Shown here: in pieces, positions 29,380 through 38,228 of the stretch
Layout of the letters: the number at the start of each line of letters is the position of its first letter
How positions within the stretch are numbered: position 1 is the stretch's first letter
From: Deltaproteobacteria bacterium
Lineage (GTDB): Bacteria; Myxococcota_A; UBA9160; UBA4427
Direction: 5' to 3'
Assembly (NCBI GenBank): GCA_019310975.1
Contig: JAFDDH010000082.1
Span: 1 to 42,660 of the forward strand
DNA: 42,660 nt
Program-made: the position numbers and the translations under genes
The notes under the pieces: model-generated
What the model was told of the DNA's origin: nothing
Database searches by the model: none
What the model saw: only the letters and a program-made list of their open reading frames with translations

Positions 29380-30435
29380 ATGGAATCCACATCGGCCAGA
29401 CGAGCGACGAGCACCGGGCGCCGCGCACACTTCTGCCGGTCCCTGGGGTTGGGCGCCCTGGGGTTGGGCGCATTGTTGGCCTGCGCAGCCATTGCGGCCG
29501 CCGCGTCGGACGGCGCGGTGTACCGCGATCGCACGGTTGCCGTGCTCGACGAGATCGCGTCGGCCGAGTCGGGCTTCGGGTTGCAGGCCTGGGTGAACGA
29601 CGGCTCGCTCGCCGACATCGCGATCGGCCAGACACTCCAATATCACTTCCTCGCCGATCGCAGCGCATACCTCACGGTGCTGCATGTGGACAGCCACGGT
29701 GTCCTGACGCTGATCCATCCCAACGCCATCGGTTCCGGTGGCGAGCTGCGTGGCGGAGTCGAGAAGACCTTCCCGAGTGCCGAGGACGAGTTCACCGCGC
29801 AGGCCGATCCGCCGCTGGGGCGCGACTACGTGCTCGTGGTCGCCACGCGAGAGCCCATCGATGCCGTCGCGCTGGGCGTCACACTCTCCCCCGAGCCGAT
29901 CGCCGTCGTGGAGGCTGCGGATGCGCCGGCACTGGCAGGACGTCTGCACGCACGCTACATGGCCATCGCCCCCGAGGCCCGCGCCTCGACGAATTTCGAA
30001 CAGCGGATCGTCGGTCGTTCCGCGACTGCCGAGTATGCATCCGTCGACATCGTCGACTACTTCACGACGCGCACCCGCTCGATCCGCCGACCCAAACTCG
30101 ACCTGCACGTCCACTTCGTAACGGGCTCGTACGAGCTCGACCCGTCGGCGCGCAGCAATCTCGACGCGGTCGCCGCGGCGCTGGCGGATCCGCGCATGCA
30201 GAGCATGCGCTTCAATGTGAGCGGTCATACGGACGATGTCGGCAGCACCGAGTACAACGAGGTGCTCTCGCAGCGCCGCGCCAGCACGGTCGTGAAGTAT
30301 CTGACCGAGGAGCGCAGCATCGACTCGGCGCGCCTGCGAGCCAGCTCCTTCGGCGAGACGCGTCCGATCGAAAGCAACGACTCGGCCCAGGGTCGGCAGC
30401 TGAACCGGCGCGTGGAGTTCGAGCTGATCCGGTAG
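29380..30435 (+). CDS. Secreted DUF4384-like protein with C-terminal OmpA peptidoglycan-binding domain
   Basis: 351 residues. An Arg-rich N-terminus and hydrophobic segment (LGLGALGLGALLACAAIAAA) act as signal peptide or anchor; the Cys in LLAC could be a lipobox. The middle (about 65-165) contains YHFLADRSAYLTVLHVDSHG, GVLTLIHPN and DYVLVVATREPID, as in DUF4384 domains. The C-terminus is an OmpA-like domain: HFVTGSYELDPSARSNLDAV, VSGHTDDVGSTEYNEVLSQR and SFGETRPIESNDS. It would be periplasmic and bound to peptidoglycan. DUF4384 often accompanies secreted or Ser/Thr-kinase-linked systems, fitting the FHA gene upstream and the kinase downstream. ATG at 29380 has GAGAGGGAGG at 29361-29370. Confidence 0.85.
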   Translation: MESTSARRATSTGRRAHFCRSLGLGALGLGALLACAAIAAAASDGAVYRDRTVAVLDEIASAESGFGLQAWVNDGSLADIAIGQTLQYHFLADRSAYLTVLHVDSHGVLTLIHPNAIGSGGELRGGVEKTFPSAEDEFTAQADPPLGRDYVLVVATREPIDAVALGVTLSPEPIAVVEAADAPALAGRLHARYMAIAPEARASTNFEQRIVGRSATAEYASVDIVDYFTTRTRSIRRPKLDLHVHFVTGSYELDPSARSNLDAVAAALADPRMQSMRFNVSGHTDDVGSTEYNEVLSQRRASTVVKYLTEERSIDSARLRASSFGETRPIESNDSAQGRQLNRRVEFELIR

Positions 30436-30441
30436 GGTGTC

Positions 30442-30461
30442 GCGCCCACGGACCGGGGCGC
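30442..30461. terminator. GC hairpin between convergent genes
   Basis: GCGCCC pairs with GGGCGC around an 8-base loop in the 32-base gap where the OmpA-like and kinase genes converge. No T-tract follows on either side, so termination is only possible. Confidence 0.25.
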
Positions 30462-30467
30462 TGAGCT

Positions 30468-32237
30468 TCAGCCATCCCAGACGCAGCGGAATCCAATGTC
30501 CGAGCTGGTCTCGTCGGCTGCGGCGGCGCCGATGGCGGCGGATCGGAAGTGGGCCGGGTTGCGCGTATCCCACGAGCCCCCCTTGAGAACGGGCCCGCTC
30601 TCACCTTCGCCCTCGGTCCACTCCCACACGCTGCCCGCAAGGTCCTGCACACCCTCGGGCGTTGCACCGGTCGGATGGCTGCCAACTGGCTCCAGCCCCA
30701 GTGCCAGGGTCTCGCTGAAACGCAGTCGGCTCGCATCCCAGTCGTCACCCCACGGAAATCGGCGCCGCTCCACACCGCGCGCCTGATACTCCCACTCGTC
30801 GGCGCTGGGCAGACGCCCCTCGAGGTGCCTGCAGAAGGTCCGCGCCTCCTCGAATGTCACGTGCGTGACGGGCCAGTCCGGGTGCGGCGCAGCCTCGATC
30901 GTGGCGGCGGGCTTTCGCCAGCTGAGTCCGCGTCGGCGCGTCGGACCGTCCCAGCTGTAGCCGCGCTCCTCGGCCAGAGTGGAGAGATCTGTGGCGGCGA
31001 CGAACTCGGCGAAGCGGGCGTTGGTGACTTCGAAGCGGTCCATCAGGATCGGCCTCGCCGTGTAGCGATGCGGGCGCTCGCCGGCGAGCTCCTCCGGATC
31101 GCAGAAACTCCCGTGTGCGCGGCAGAGCTCGAGCGCCGCGGCGCGATCGGTCTCGGAGCTGCCGAGCTCGGCCTGCCGGCCCCCGGGCGCGGGTATGCGC
31201 GCATCCTCCATCCAGCCAGTCGATCGCGGCCACAGCAGGAGCAGGGCCGCGACGCCTGCCGCCGCGGCGACGAGCCGGGCGACGTGGCGCACCTGGATCG
31301 CCCTTGGGCTCGAGCGGCTCGCGCTTCCGCACGCTCGCTCGAAGGCGTCTGCAAACTCACCGCACGAAGCAAATCGTTCCTCCGGATCGCGTGCGAGTGC
31401 CTGCTCGAGGACGCCGCTACAGGCCTCGGGCAGCGAAAGACTTGGGTCGATGCTGCGCAGGGGCAGCGGATCGTTCTGCGTCTTGGCCACCAGGATGGCT
31501 TCGTGGGTGCGTCCGCGGAAGGGCAGGGCGCCGCAGAGCGCAAGGTAGACGACGGTGGCCAGCGAGTACTGGTCGTAGGCCGGAGTGAACACGCGGTCGA
31601 TGGCCTCGGGCGGCGCATAGGCGGGCGAGCCTATGAACGTGCCCACCCGGGTCAGCTGATCGCGTCCGGCCTCGACGGTCGGCGCGTCGGCGTCCACCAC
31701 GTCGAGTGCCGTTGCGATGCCGAAGTCCGAGAGATAGGGATGATCGTCCTCGTCGAAGAGGATATTGCCGGCCTTCACATCGCGGTGCAGACGACCGCGC
31801 GCGTGGATGAAGTCGAGCGCCCTCGCGATCGGGAGCAGCCACTCGAGGATCTGGGCGGGGCTCTCCTGGCCGCCGCCCGCGCGCAGGCGCTGGGCGAGAT
31901 CGCCCCCGGACAGGTATTGCAGCACCGCGAAGGGCATGCCCTCGTGCTCGCCCTGGTCGAGGATGGCCAGGATCGACGGATGCTCGAAGGCCGAGAGATC
32001 GTGGATCTCGGCGAGAAAGCGCCGCCGCTGCGCGGGATCGCCCAGCCCGTCGAGGCGCGGGATCTTGATCACCACGCGACGCTCGAGTCGCGTGTCCCTG
32101 GCGAGCAGCACACTGGCCATGCCGCCCTCGCCGAGCGCCGACTCGACCCGGTAGCGCTCGTTCAGGAGCGTGCCCACCAGGCCCAGGCTGGCGCCGCCGC
32201 TCACCCCCGACGTCCCTCGGCACGGGTGCTCGTGCAT
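30468..32237 (-). CDS. Ser/Thr protein kinase fused to a formylglycine-generating-enzyme-like domain
   Basis: 589 residues. The kinase domain (about 24-300) has the Gly loop ALGEGGMASVLLA, VVIKIPR with the catalytic Lys, HRDVKAGNILFD and SDFGIATAL, then GSPAYAPPEAID; all catalytic residues are present. One membrane helix follows (LVAAAAGVAALLLLW), then an extracytoplasmic FGE-sulfatase-like domain: FEVTNARFAEFVAATDL, GRLPSADEWEYQARG, DLAGSVWEWTEGEGESGPVLKGG trimmed of its ending, and DIGFRCVWDG. This FGE-like part usually binds ligands rather than making formylglycine. Alternatives to ATG 32237 are GTG 32204 and GTG 32177. Likely works with the FHA and OmpA-like proteins nearby. Confidence 0.93.
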   Translation of the reverse strand: MHEHPCRGTSGVSGGASLGLVGTLLNERYRVESALGEGGMASVLLARDTRLERRVVIKIPRLDGLGDPAQRRRFLAEIHDLSAFEHPSILAILDQGEHEGMPFAVLQYLSGGDLAQRLRAGGGQESPAQILEWLLPIARALDFIHARGRLHRDVKAGNILFDEDDHPYLSDFGIATALDVVDADAPTVEAGRDQLTRVGTFIGSPAYAPPEAIDRVFTPAYDQYSLATVVYLALCGALPFRGRTHEAILVAKTQNDPLPLRSIDPSLSLPEACSGVLEQALARDPEERFASCGEFADAFERACGSASRSSPRAIQVRHVARLVAAAAGVAALLLLWPRSTGWMEDARIPAPGGRQAELGSSETDRAAALELCRAHGSFCDPEELAGERPHRYTARPILMDRFEVTNARFAEFVAATDLSTLAEERGYSWDGPTRRRGLSWRKPAATIEAAPHPDWPVTHVTFEEARTFCRHLEGRLPSADEWEYQARGVERRRFPWGDDWDASRLRFSETLALGLEPVGSHPTGATPEGVQDLAGSVWEWTEGEGESGPVLKGGSWDTRNPAHFRSAAIGAAAADETSSDIGFRCVWDG

Positions 32238-32248
32238 TGAGCACGCAT
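32201..32248 (-). CDS. Possible 15-codon leader ORF overlapping the kinase start
   Basis: ATG at 32248 is the only start correctly spaced from GGGAGG. It encodes MRAQCTSTRAEGRRG and stops at TGA 32203-32201, which overlaps an in-frame GTG of the kinase (32204) as GTGA. Translation of the leader could therefore control kinase translation. This rests on spacing alone. Confidence 0.25.
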   Translation of the reverse strand: MRAQCTSTRAEGRRG

Positions 32249-32370
32249 TCGAATCCTCCCGACCCGGCCTGAGCTTAGCGGCTCGCGTCGCTTGTCATCG
32301 GGGCGGCGACGCCCGAATATTGGCCGCTGCTTGAGTCGGGTGATGGGCCGGACCGGGTCGGGAGGATGGC

Positions 32371-33261
32371 ATGTCGAGCGGCGTTGTGGTGCGCCTTGGA
32401 ATCGCGGGAATGCGTCTGCTTCCCCGCAACGCGCTCTCCCGTCTGGCGGGGCGAATCGCATCCCAGCGATTGCCGCGCCCACTGCGCGCGCCCGCATGGC
32501 GGCTCTTCGGGCTCGCGGTCGGGGTCGACTTCGACGAGGTGCGCGATCCGCTGATCGAATACGCCTCGCTTCAAGCGTTCTTCACGCGAGCGCTATGCGA
32601 AGGCGTGCGTCCGGTCGACTCGGCGCCCGATGCGTTCGTGGCGCCCTGCGATGGTGCCTGGGGTGAGTCGGGCCGCGTGCAGGACGGGCTGCTGCTGCAG
32701 CTGAAGGGGCGGCCCTACTCGCTCGCCGAGCTGCTCGGGGACGCGAAGCTCGCTCGCCACTTCGAGGGCGGCCGCTTCGCGACATTCTACCTGGCTCCGC
32801 GCGACTACCATCGATTCCACACGCCCTGCACACTGCGCGTCCTGCGCGCCATTCACATTCCCGGTACGCTCTGGCCAGTCAACAGCATCGGTCTCGAGGG
32901 GGTCGACGGGCTCTTTGCACAGAACGAGCGCATCGTGGCGCTGATGTCGATGGACACCGCGGTCTCCGAAGCGGATGCGAGATCTCCGAATCTCTGTCTC
33001 GTCGCCGTCGGTGCCATGATGGTCGGGTGCGTGCGCCTGGCGTTCGACGACCTCGCGACGAATCACACCGGCGCGGCGTATAGCGAGCGCGACTACTCGG
33101 CGCGTCCGGTCGCGCTGTCCAAGGGCGAGGAGTGGGGACGCTTCGAGTTTGGCTCGACGATCGTCGTGCTCACGGCGCCCGGCGCCGCGGAGCTGGATCT
33201 ACGCCCACCGGGTGCGCCGCTGCGGCTGGGTGCGCGAATCGGGTCTCTGACGCCGCAGTAG
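32371..33261 (+). CDS. psd: Phosphatidylserine decarboxylase
   Basis: Makes phosphatidylethanolamine from phosphatidylserine at the inner membrane. 296 residues. Family blocks are YASLQAFFTRALCEGVRPVD, DAFVAPCDGAWGE, FYLAPRDYHRFHTPC, PVNSIG and NERIVALMS. The C-terminus holds FEFGSTIVVL, the GS-T self-cleavage site that generates the pyruvoyl group (the usual form is LGST; here FGST). ATG at 32371 follows GGGAGG by five bases. It is divergent from the kinase and starts a run of four envelope genes. Confidence 0.95.
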   Translation: MSSGVVVRLGIAGMRLLPRNALSRLAGRIASQRLPRPLRAPAWRLFGLAVGVDFDEVRDPLIEYASLQAFFTRALCEGVRPVDSAPDAFVAPCDGAWGESGRVQDGLLLQLKGRPYSLAELLGDAKLARHFEGGRFATFYLAPRDYHRFHTPCTLRVLRAIHIPGTLWPVNSIGLEGVDGLFAQNERIVALMSMDTAVSEADARSPNLCLVAVGAMMVGCVRLAFDDLATNHTGAAYSERDYSARPVALSKGEEWGRFEFGSTIVVLTAPGAAELDLRPPGAPLRLGARIGSLTPQ

Positions 33262-33351
33262 GCGCCCGAGAGCCCGTGCTCCGGTCTCGCCATCGGTGGT
33301 AGGCGTCGCCGGCGGCGGCGCAGGGGTCGGGCTCTGGCCCGGGTTCGCGGC

Positions 33352-33966
33352 ATGGCGACGGGGATCGTCCTCGTCGTGCTCGTGATCCTCGCCACGCCGT
33401 GGCTGGCGTGCGTGGGGAGGCCGCCCAGCAACGCCGATGACATCTGCTCCATCTTCGACGAGAAGCGCAGCTGGTATCGCGCTGCCAGGCAGTCCTCCGA
33501 GCGTTGGGGTGTCCCCGAGTCAGTGCAGCTGGCGATCATTTTCCAGGAGTCGAGCTTCCGGGCCACCGCACGCCCACCGCGCAGCAGGATTCTGTGGGTG
33601 TTGCCGGGGCCGCGTCTCTCCTCCGCCTATGGGTATGGACAGGTCGTGGATCCAACCTGGGATCGCTATGTGCGCGCCACGGGGAATCGCCGCGCGGCGC
33701 GTCACGACTTCTCGGACGTCGCCGACTTCATTGGCTGGTACGGACACAGCATCCACCGCCGCACGGGCATCGCGAAGCACGATGCCGGAAATCTCTATCT
33801 CGCCTACCACGAGGGCCCGGGCGGATTTGAAAAGGGCACGCATGCCGACAAGCCCTGGCTGAAGAAGGTGGCGCGGAGCGTGGATCATCGTGCGGGGAGC
33901 TATGCGCAGCAATATGCGGGCTGCCGGGAGAGTCTGGCGCGCGGGCGCTTCTTTGGCTTCTTCTGA
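33352..33966 (+). CDS. Lytic transglycosylase-like lipoprotein
   Basis: 204 residues. N-terminal hydrophobic stretch ends in TPWLACVG, a lipobox with Cys20. The SLT-type domain has LAIIFQESSFRATA with catalytic Glu66, SAYGYGQVVDPTWDRYVRAT and YLAYHEGPGG, so it should cleave peptidoglycan glycan strands in the periplasm. The remainder (HRRTGIAKHD) is typical of membrane-bound transglycosylase-like proteins annotated as lipoproteins. It lies between psd and the acyltransferase genes on the same strand. No clear ribosome-binding site precedes the ATG at 33352. Confidence 0.88.
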   Translation: MATGIVLVVLVILATPWLACVGRPPSNADDICSIFDEKRSWYRAARQSSERWGVPESVQLAIIFQESSFRATARPPRSRILWVLPGPRLSSAYGYGQVVDPTWDRYVRATGNRRAARHDFSDVADFIGWYGHSIHRRTGIAKHDAGNLYLAYHEGPGGFEKGTHADKPWLKKVARSVDHRAGSYAQQYAGCRESLARGRFFGFF

Positions 33967-34016
33967 GATACGGAGCCGCGCCGTGATGAGGAGCCTTTAG
34001 GTAGCGGGCCCAACGG

Positions 34017-35495
34017 ATGCTCTTCAATTCCCACGTCTTCATCCTGCTCTTCCTACCGATTACGCTATGCGGCTTCTACGCGCTTGGGCACGCGGGCCGG
34101 TCGAATTGGGCCAGGCTCTGGCTCGTGGCCGCGTCGCTCTTCTTCTATGGCTGGTGGGACGTCCGCTATGTGCCGCTGCTAGTGGGCTCCGTGGTGATCA
34201 ACCAGGCGATTGGCCGCGGTCTGGGAGGCGGTATCAAAGCTGAGGGCGCACGGCGCGGGCTGCTGTGGCTCGGCGTCACGGCGAACCTAGCGACCTTGGG
34301 TTGGTTCAAGTACGCAAACTTTCTGGTCGACGAGGCGAATCGTTCGCTGGGTGCGGGGATCACGATTCCCGCCATCGTGCTGCCGCTGGCCATCTCCTTC
34401 TTCACCTTTCAGCAGATCGCCTACCTGGTGGACGCATGGCGCACGCGCAAAGAGGAGCGCGACCCGCTCGATTACGCGATCTTCGTCACCTTCTTTCCGC
34501 AACTCATCGCCGGCCCCATCGTCCACCACCGCGAGATGATTCCGCAATTCGCGCGCGACGAGACCTACCGGCTCTCACGCATGAACGTCCAGGTTGGACT
34601 CACGATCTTCGCCATCGGCCTATTCAAGAAGGTGGTGATCGCCGACGGCATCGCACTGCAGGCAACACCGATCTTTCGAGCCGTCGAGCTCGGCGCCACA
34701 CCCGACGCGTTCGCGGCCTGGACCGCAGCGCTCGCCTATACGTTGCAGCTCTACTTCGACTTTTCCGGCTACTCCGATATGGCGATCGGTCTCGGCCGCC
34801 TCTTCGGTGTGAAGCTCCCGCTGAACTTCCACTCGCCCTATCAGGCCACCAGCATCATCGAGTTCTGGCGGCGCTGGCACATCACGCTTTCACGCTTTCT
34901 GCGCGACTATCTATACATTCCGCTGGGTGGCAATCGCCGCGGTAGGGGGCGGCGCTACGCGAATTTGATGGTCACGATGCTGCTCGGCGGGCTCTGGCAC
35001 GGTGCCGGCTGGACATTCGTGGCCTGGGGCGGTCTGCACGGGCTCTACCTGCTGATCGCGCACGTATTCCGAGCCGCAATGACGCGCGTCGGACTCTCGG
35101 GCCGCTTCGGATTTCTCGGGCGCGGGCTTGGTTGTGGGACGACCTTTCTGGCTGTCGTCGTGGCTTGGGTCGTCTTTCGCGCTGAGAGTCTGGGATCGGC
35201 TTGGACGATTCTATCCGGCATGATGGGCCGATACGGTGTCCTCTGGCCAGAGGACTGGATGCGGCCCTTCACACAGCTCGCTCTCTTGCTCGCGCTCGTC
35301 TGGTGGGCGCCGAACACGCAGTCGATCATGGGACGCTTCGACCCGGCTCTCTTGGCGCCTGGGCTCGAGCTCGAGGCACCCTACTGGCTGCAGTGGCGGC
35401 CAAGCCGCGCATTTGCGGTCGCCTTGGCGATCATCACCATCTGGGGAGTGCTGGGGATCAACCGATACAGTGAGTTCCTCTACTTCCAGTTCTGA
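34017..35495 (+). CDS. MBOAT-family O-acyltransferase (AlgI/DltB-like)
   Basis: 492-residue integral membrane protein with about ten or more hydrophobic segments, starting MLFNSHVFILLFLPITLCGF. AlgI-type motifs are FFPQLIAGPIVHHREMIPQF, YFDFSGYSDMAIGLGRLFGV, FWRRWHITLSRFLRDYLYIP and LLGGLWHGAGWTFVAWGGLH with the catalytic His. It would move acyl (usually acetyl) groups across the membrane to a surface polysaccharide. It is followed after 28 bases by an SGNH-like membrane protein, the usual partner that completes the transfer. The polysaccharide acceptor is not encoded nearby. Confidence 0.95.
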   Translation: MLFNSHVFILLFLPITLCGFYALGHAGRSNWARLWLVAASLFFYGWWDVRYVPLLVGSVVINQAIGRGLGGGIKAEGARRGLLWLGVTANLATLGWFKYANFLVDEANRSLGAGITIPAIVLPLAISFFTFQQIAYLVDAWRTRKEERDPLDYAIFVTFFPQLIAGPIVHHREMIPQFARDETYRLSRMNVQVGLTIFAIGLFKKVVIADGIALQATPIFRAVELGATPDAFAAWTAALAYTLQLYFDFSGYSDMAIGLGRLFGVKLPLNFHSPYQATSIIEFWRRWHITLSRFLRDYLYIPLGGNRRGRGRRYANLMVTMLLGGLWHGAGWTFVAWGGLHGLYLLIAHVFRAAMTRVGLSGRFGFLGRGLGCGTTFLAVVVAWVVFRAESLGSAWTILSGMMGRYGVLWPEDWMRPFTQLALLLALVWWAPNTQSIMGRFDPALLAPGLELEAPYWLQWRPSRAFAVALAIITIWGVLGINRYSEFLYFQF

Positions 35496-35523
35496 GAGTC
35501 GAGCGGTACCGGACGGCCAGCCT

Positions 35524-36642
35524 GTGATTCGGGAGAGGGACGTCTACCTGGTCTGGTACGCGCTCGGCTGCCTGGCCGCCGCGGCACTGGTCGGTCTCGT
35601 CAATTGGCGTGTCGACCCGCTTCAGTTCTATCGGCGGGCCGCCTACGCACCCGTCTTCAGCGACAACCAGCGCTACCAGAACCCTGGTCTCGCCAAGAAC
35701 TACGATTACGAGACGGTGGTGATCGGCACTTCACATGCCGAGAACCTGCTTCCAGCCGACATCTCGTCGCGGCTCGGCGAGCGGGCGATGAAGCTCGCCA
35801 TCTCGGGCTCGACGGCCCGCGAGCAGGCGCTGGTGCTGAAGAAGGCGCTGGCTACGGGCCGGGTGCGCCACGTGATCTGGGCGCTCGACAGAGTCGCGTT
35901 CGCAAAGCCCATCGCCGCCGTGAGCAACCGCGAGGGGCCTTTCCCGCATCATCTCTATCGTGAAGGCCCGCGCACGGCTGCCCTCTACCTGCTCTCCACC
36001 GACACTCTGCGACTCAGCTTCGACGTACGGGCCGGCTTCGGTCATCGCGATCTCGAGACCCTCAATGCCTGGCACGCCGACTACGACTATGGACAGGCCG
36101 TCGTGATGGCCGACTGGGAGCGGCGTGGGCGCGTGCTCGATCGGATCAATCGCAATCGATCGCGACCGCATCCGTCGCGCGAGCAGGCTCGCCAGCGCAG
36201 CCTGCGGGCCAACCTGCTCGGGCTGATCCGCACTCACTCCGGTGTGCGCTTCGATCTCTTCTTTCCACCCTATTCGATCCTCACCTACCTGGCAGATTTT
36301 CGCACCGGGGAGCGTGTCTTCGACGAGCGCCAGCGATTCAAGGCCTTCGTGGTAGAGATCACGGCGGCTCGGCCGAACGTGCGCGTCTTCGACTTCCAAG
36401 GGGCGAGCGAGATCACACACGACACGCGCAACTACAAGGATCTCGACCATTACACGCTGCGCATCAATCGCTGGATCCTCGATGCGTTGGCGAGCGGCCG
36501 CTACCAGGTCGATCCAGCCGGCTATGCGGCGGAGCTCGCGCGCCAGGCCGCGCAGGTGCAGGCGTATCGGCGCGATGTGTGCGAGGGCGATCCACGGCGC
36601 AGAATGCTCTGCCCGCGTGTGGCCACGCCCGGCTCCGACTGA
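35524..36642 (+). CDS. Membrane-anchored SGNH-like partner of the MBOAT acyltransferase
   Basis: About 372 residues from GTG at 35524; no strong ribosome-binding site is visible. One N-terminal membrane helix (VYLVWYALGCLAAAALVGLV) is followed by a soluble domain with VVIGTSHAENLLP, where GTSH resembles the nucleophile block of SGNH/AlgX-type acyltransferases, and DLDHYTLRINRWILDAL near the C-terminus, which could supply the Asp-His pair. Such proteins finish polysaccharide O-acetylation in the periplasm with an AlgI-like protein. I do not recognise a closer family. The start after the upstream stop and open frame suggest co-transcription. Confidence 0.75.
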   Translation: MIRERDVYLVWYALGCLAAAALVGLVNWRVDPLQFYRRAAYAPVFSDNQRYQNPGLAKNYDYETVVIGTSHAENLLPADISSRLGERAMKLAISGSTAREQALVLKKALATGRVRHVIWALDRVAFAKPIAAVSNREGPFPHHLYREGPRTAALYLLSTDTLRLSFDVRAGFGHRDLETLNAWHADYDYGQAVVMADWERRGRVLDRINRNRSRPHPSREQARQRSLRANLLGLIRTHSGVRFDLFFPPYSILTYLADFRTGERVFDERQRFKAFVVEITAARPNVRVFDFQGASEITHDTRNYKDLDHYTLRINRWILDALASGRYQVDPAGYAAELARQAAQVQAYRRDVCEGDPRRRMLCPRVATPGSD

Positions 36643-36650
36643 TCGGCCGA

Positions 36651-38216
36651 TCAGGCCTCGCCGAGTCGCACCGCCGACTCGAATGCGGGATAGGCGAGCT
36701 CGATCCAGTCACAGAGCACCGGCCGCGTGCGACGCGGATCGATCAGGTCGTGTACCCCGAAGGCCTCTGCGCGCGGGAAGGGACTGCGGCCGCGTGAGAG
36801 CCGCTCCTCGAGCTCGCGACGCTTCGCGTCCGGATCCTCGGCCGCCTCGATCTCGCGCCTGAAGGCCACCGCCACGCCGCCTTCGATGGGCAGCGCCCCC
36901 CCCTCGGCGGAGGGCCAGCAGTAGACCTGCCCATTCGGTCCGAAATGCGCGGCGGCCGCGACACCGTATGTCTTGCGCACGATCACCGAGACCCAGGGTA
37001 CGCGTGAACGCACCGTCGCATTGATGGCCTCGACGCCGCAACGGATCGTGCCCGACGACTCCGCGCCCGATCCGATCATGAAGCCGGGCTCGTCGACGAA
37101 GCTCACAATCGGTAGATGGAATGTGTCGCAGAGCTGGATGAAGCGGGTGACCTTGCGCGCCCCATCCGCAGTCATGCTGCCGCCATAGAAGTGTGGATCG
37201 TTGGCGAAGATTCCCACCGGAAAGCCATTCAGGCGTGCCAGTCCGGTAATCTGCGAGCGGCCGTAGAGCGCCGACATCTCGAAGAAGGAGTCCCGGTCGA
37301 GCACCGCATCGATGACCTTTCGCATCTTGTAGACCTGCCGCCGCTCGCGCGGCACGATCTCCAGCAGCACCTCCTCGCAGCGGTCGCCTGGGTCCGCGTC
37401 GGGTCGCGTCGCCGAGGCGCGTTCGGGCAAGCGCGAGGCGTTGCGCGGCAGGTAGGAGAGGAAGCGGCGGATCTGTCGCATGGCGTCGAGCTCGTCGTGG
37501 GCGAGATTGTCGACCACACCGCTCCTCATGTGGACCTTGTGGCCGCCGAGCTCCTCCTTCGTGAGCTTTTCGCCGAGCGCTCGCTCGACCACAGCTGGGC
37601 CGGCGACGAGCACCTGCGAGGTGCCCTTCGTCATCACCGAGAAGTGGGAGGCCGCCAGGCGGGCGGCCGGGAAACCGGCCACGGCGCCGACCGCCGCGGA
37701 TACGACCGGCACCGCCTCCATCACGTCCGCAATCGACTTGAAGCGCGAGCGTGAATAGACCGGGTCTCCCATCGGCCGCGCTCCGCCGCCGCCCTTGCCC
37801 CGGGTGCCCGTGACGCTGCCGCCGCCACCCTCCAGGAAGCGGATCAGCGGCAGCTGGTAGCGCAGCGCCAGATCCTCGGCGTAGACGCTCTTGCGCAGTC
37901 CCGCCGGCGTCGGTGAGCCCCCGCGCTGGGTGAAGTCCTCGCCACCGATCACACATGGGCGTCCGTCGACGTCGGCTATGCCGAGCACGTAGTTGGCCGG
38001 TGTGAAGTTCTTCAGGCGGCCGGTGTCGTCGAGCTCCGAGTAGCCGGAGAGCGGTCCCTCCTCGCGAAACGTCCCCGCGTCCGCCAGTGCGTCGATTCGC
38101 TCGCGGATGGTGAGTCGGCCGCGATCGTGTTGACGGCCGACCGCCTCTTCGCCGCCCATCTGCTGCGCCATCGCGCGGCGTTGCTCGATGCCATCGACCT
38201 CTTCGCGCCAGCTCAT
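36651..38216 (-). CDS. Acyl-CoA carboxylase carboxyltransferase, second copy
   Basis: 521 residues, a second carboxyltransferase distant from the first. It has RLTIRERIDALADAGTFREE, PCVIGGEDFTQRGGS, the Gly-rich EGGGGSVTGTRGKGGGGARP, GHKVHMRSGVVDNLAHDELD and IVSFVDEPGFMIGSGAESSG. No biotin carboxylase or carrier gene is adjacent, so it must borrow one, perhaps from 2759-5506, or act in a different enzyme. ATG at 38216 has GGAGGGG just upstream. It begins 12 bases after the phosphodiesterase stop and probably shares its mRNA. It converges on the SGNH-like gene with an 8-base gap. Confidence 0.92.
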   Translation of the reverse strand: MSWREEVDGIEQRRAMAQQMGGEEAVGRQHDRGRLTIRERIDALADAGTFREEGPLSGYSELDDTGRLKNFTPANYVLGIADVDGRPCVIGGEDFTQRGGSPTPAGLRKSVYAEDLALRYQLPLIRFLEGGGGSVTGTRGKGGGGARPMGDPVYSRSRFKSIADVMEAVPVVSAAVGAVAGFPAARLAASHFSVMTKGTSQVLVAGPAVVERALGEKLTKEELGGHKVHMRSGVVDNLAHDELDAMRQIRRFLSYLPRNASRLPERASATRPDADPGDRCEEVLLEIVPRERRQVYKMRKVIDAVLDRDSFFEMSALYGRSQITGLARLNGFPVGIFANDPHFYGGSMTADGARKVTRFIQLCDTFHLPIVSFVDEPGFMIGSGAESSGTIRCGVEAINATVRSRVPWVSVIVRKTYGVAAAAHFGPNGQVYCWPSAEGGALPIEGGVAVAFRREIEAAEDPDAKRRELEERLSRGRSPFPRAEAFGVHDLIDPRRTRPVLCDWIELAYPAFESAVRLGEA

Positions 38217-38228
38217 ATCCGCCCCTCC

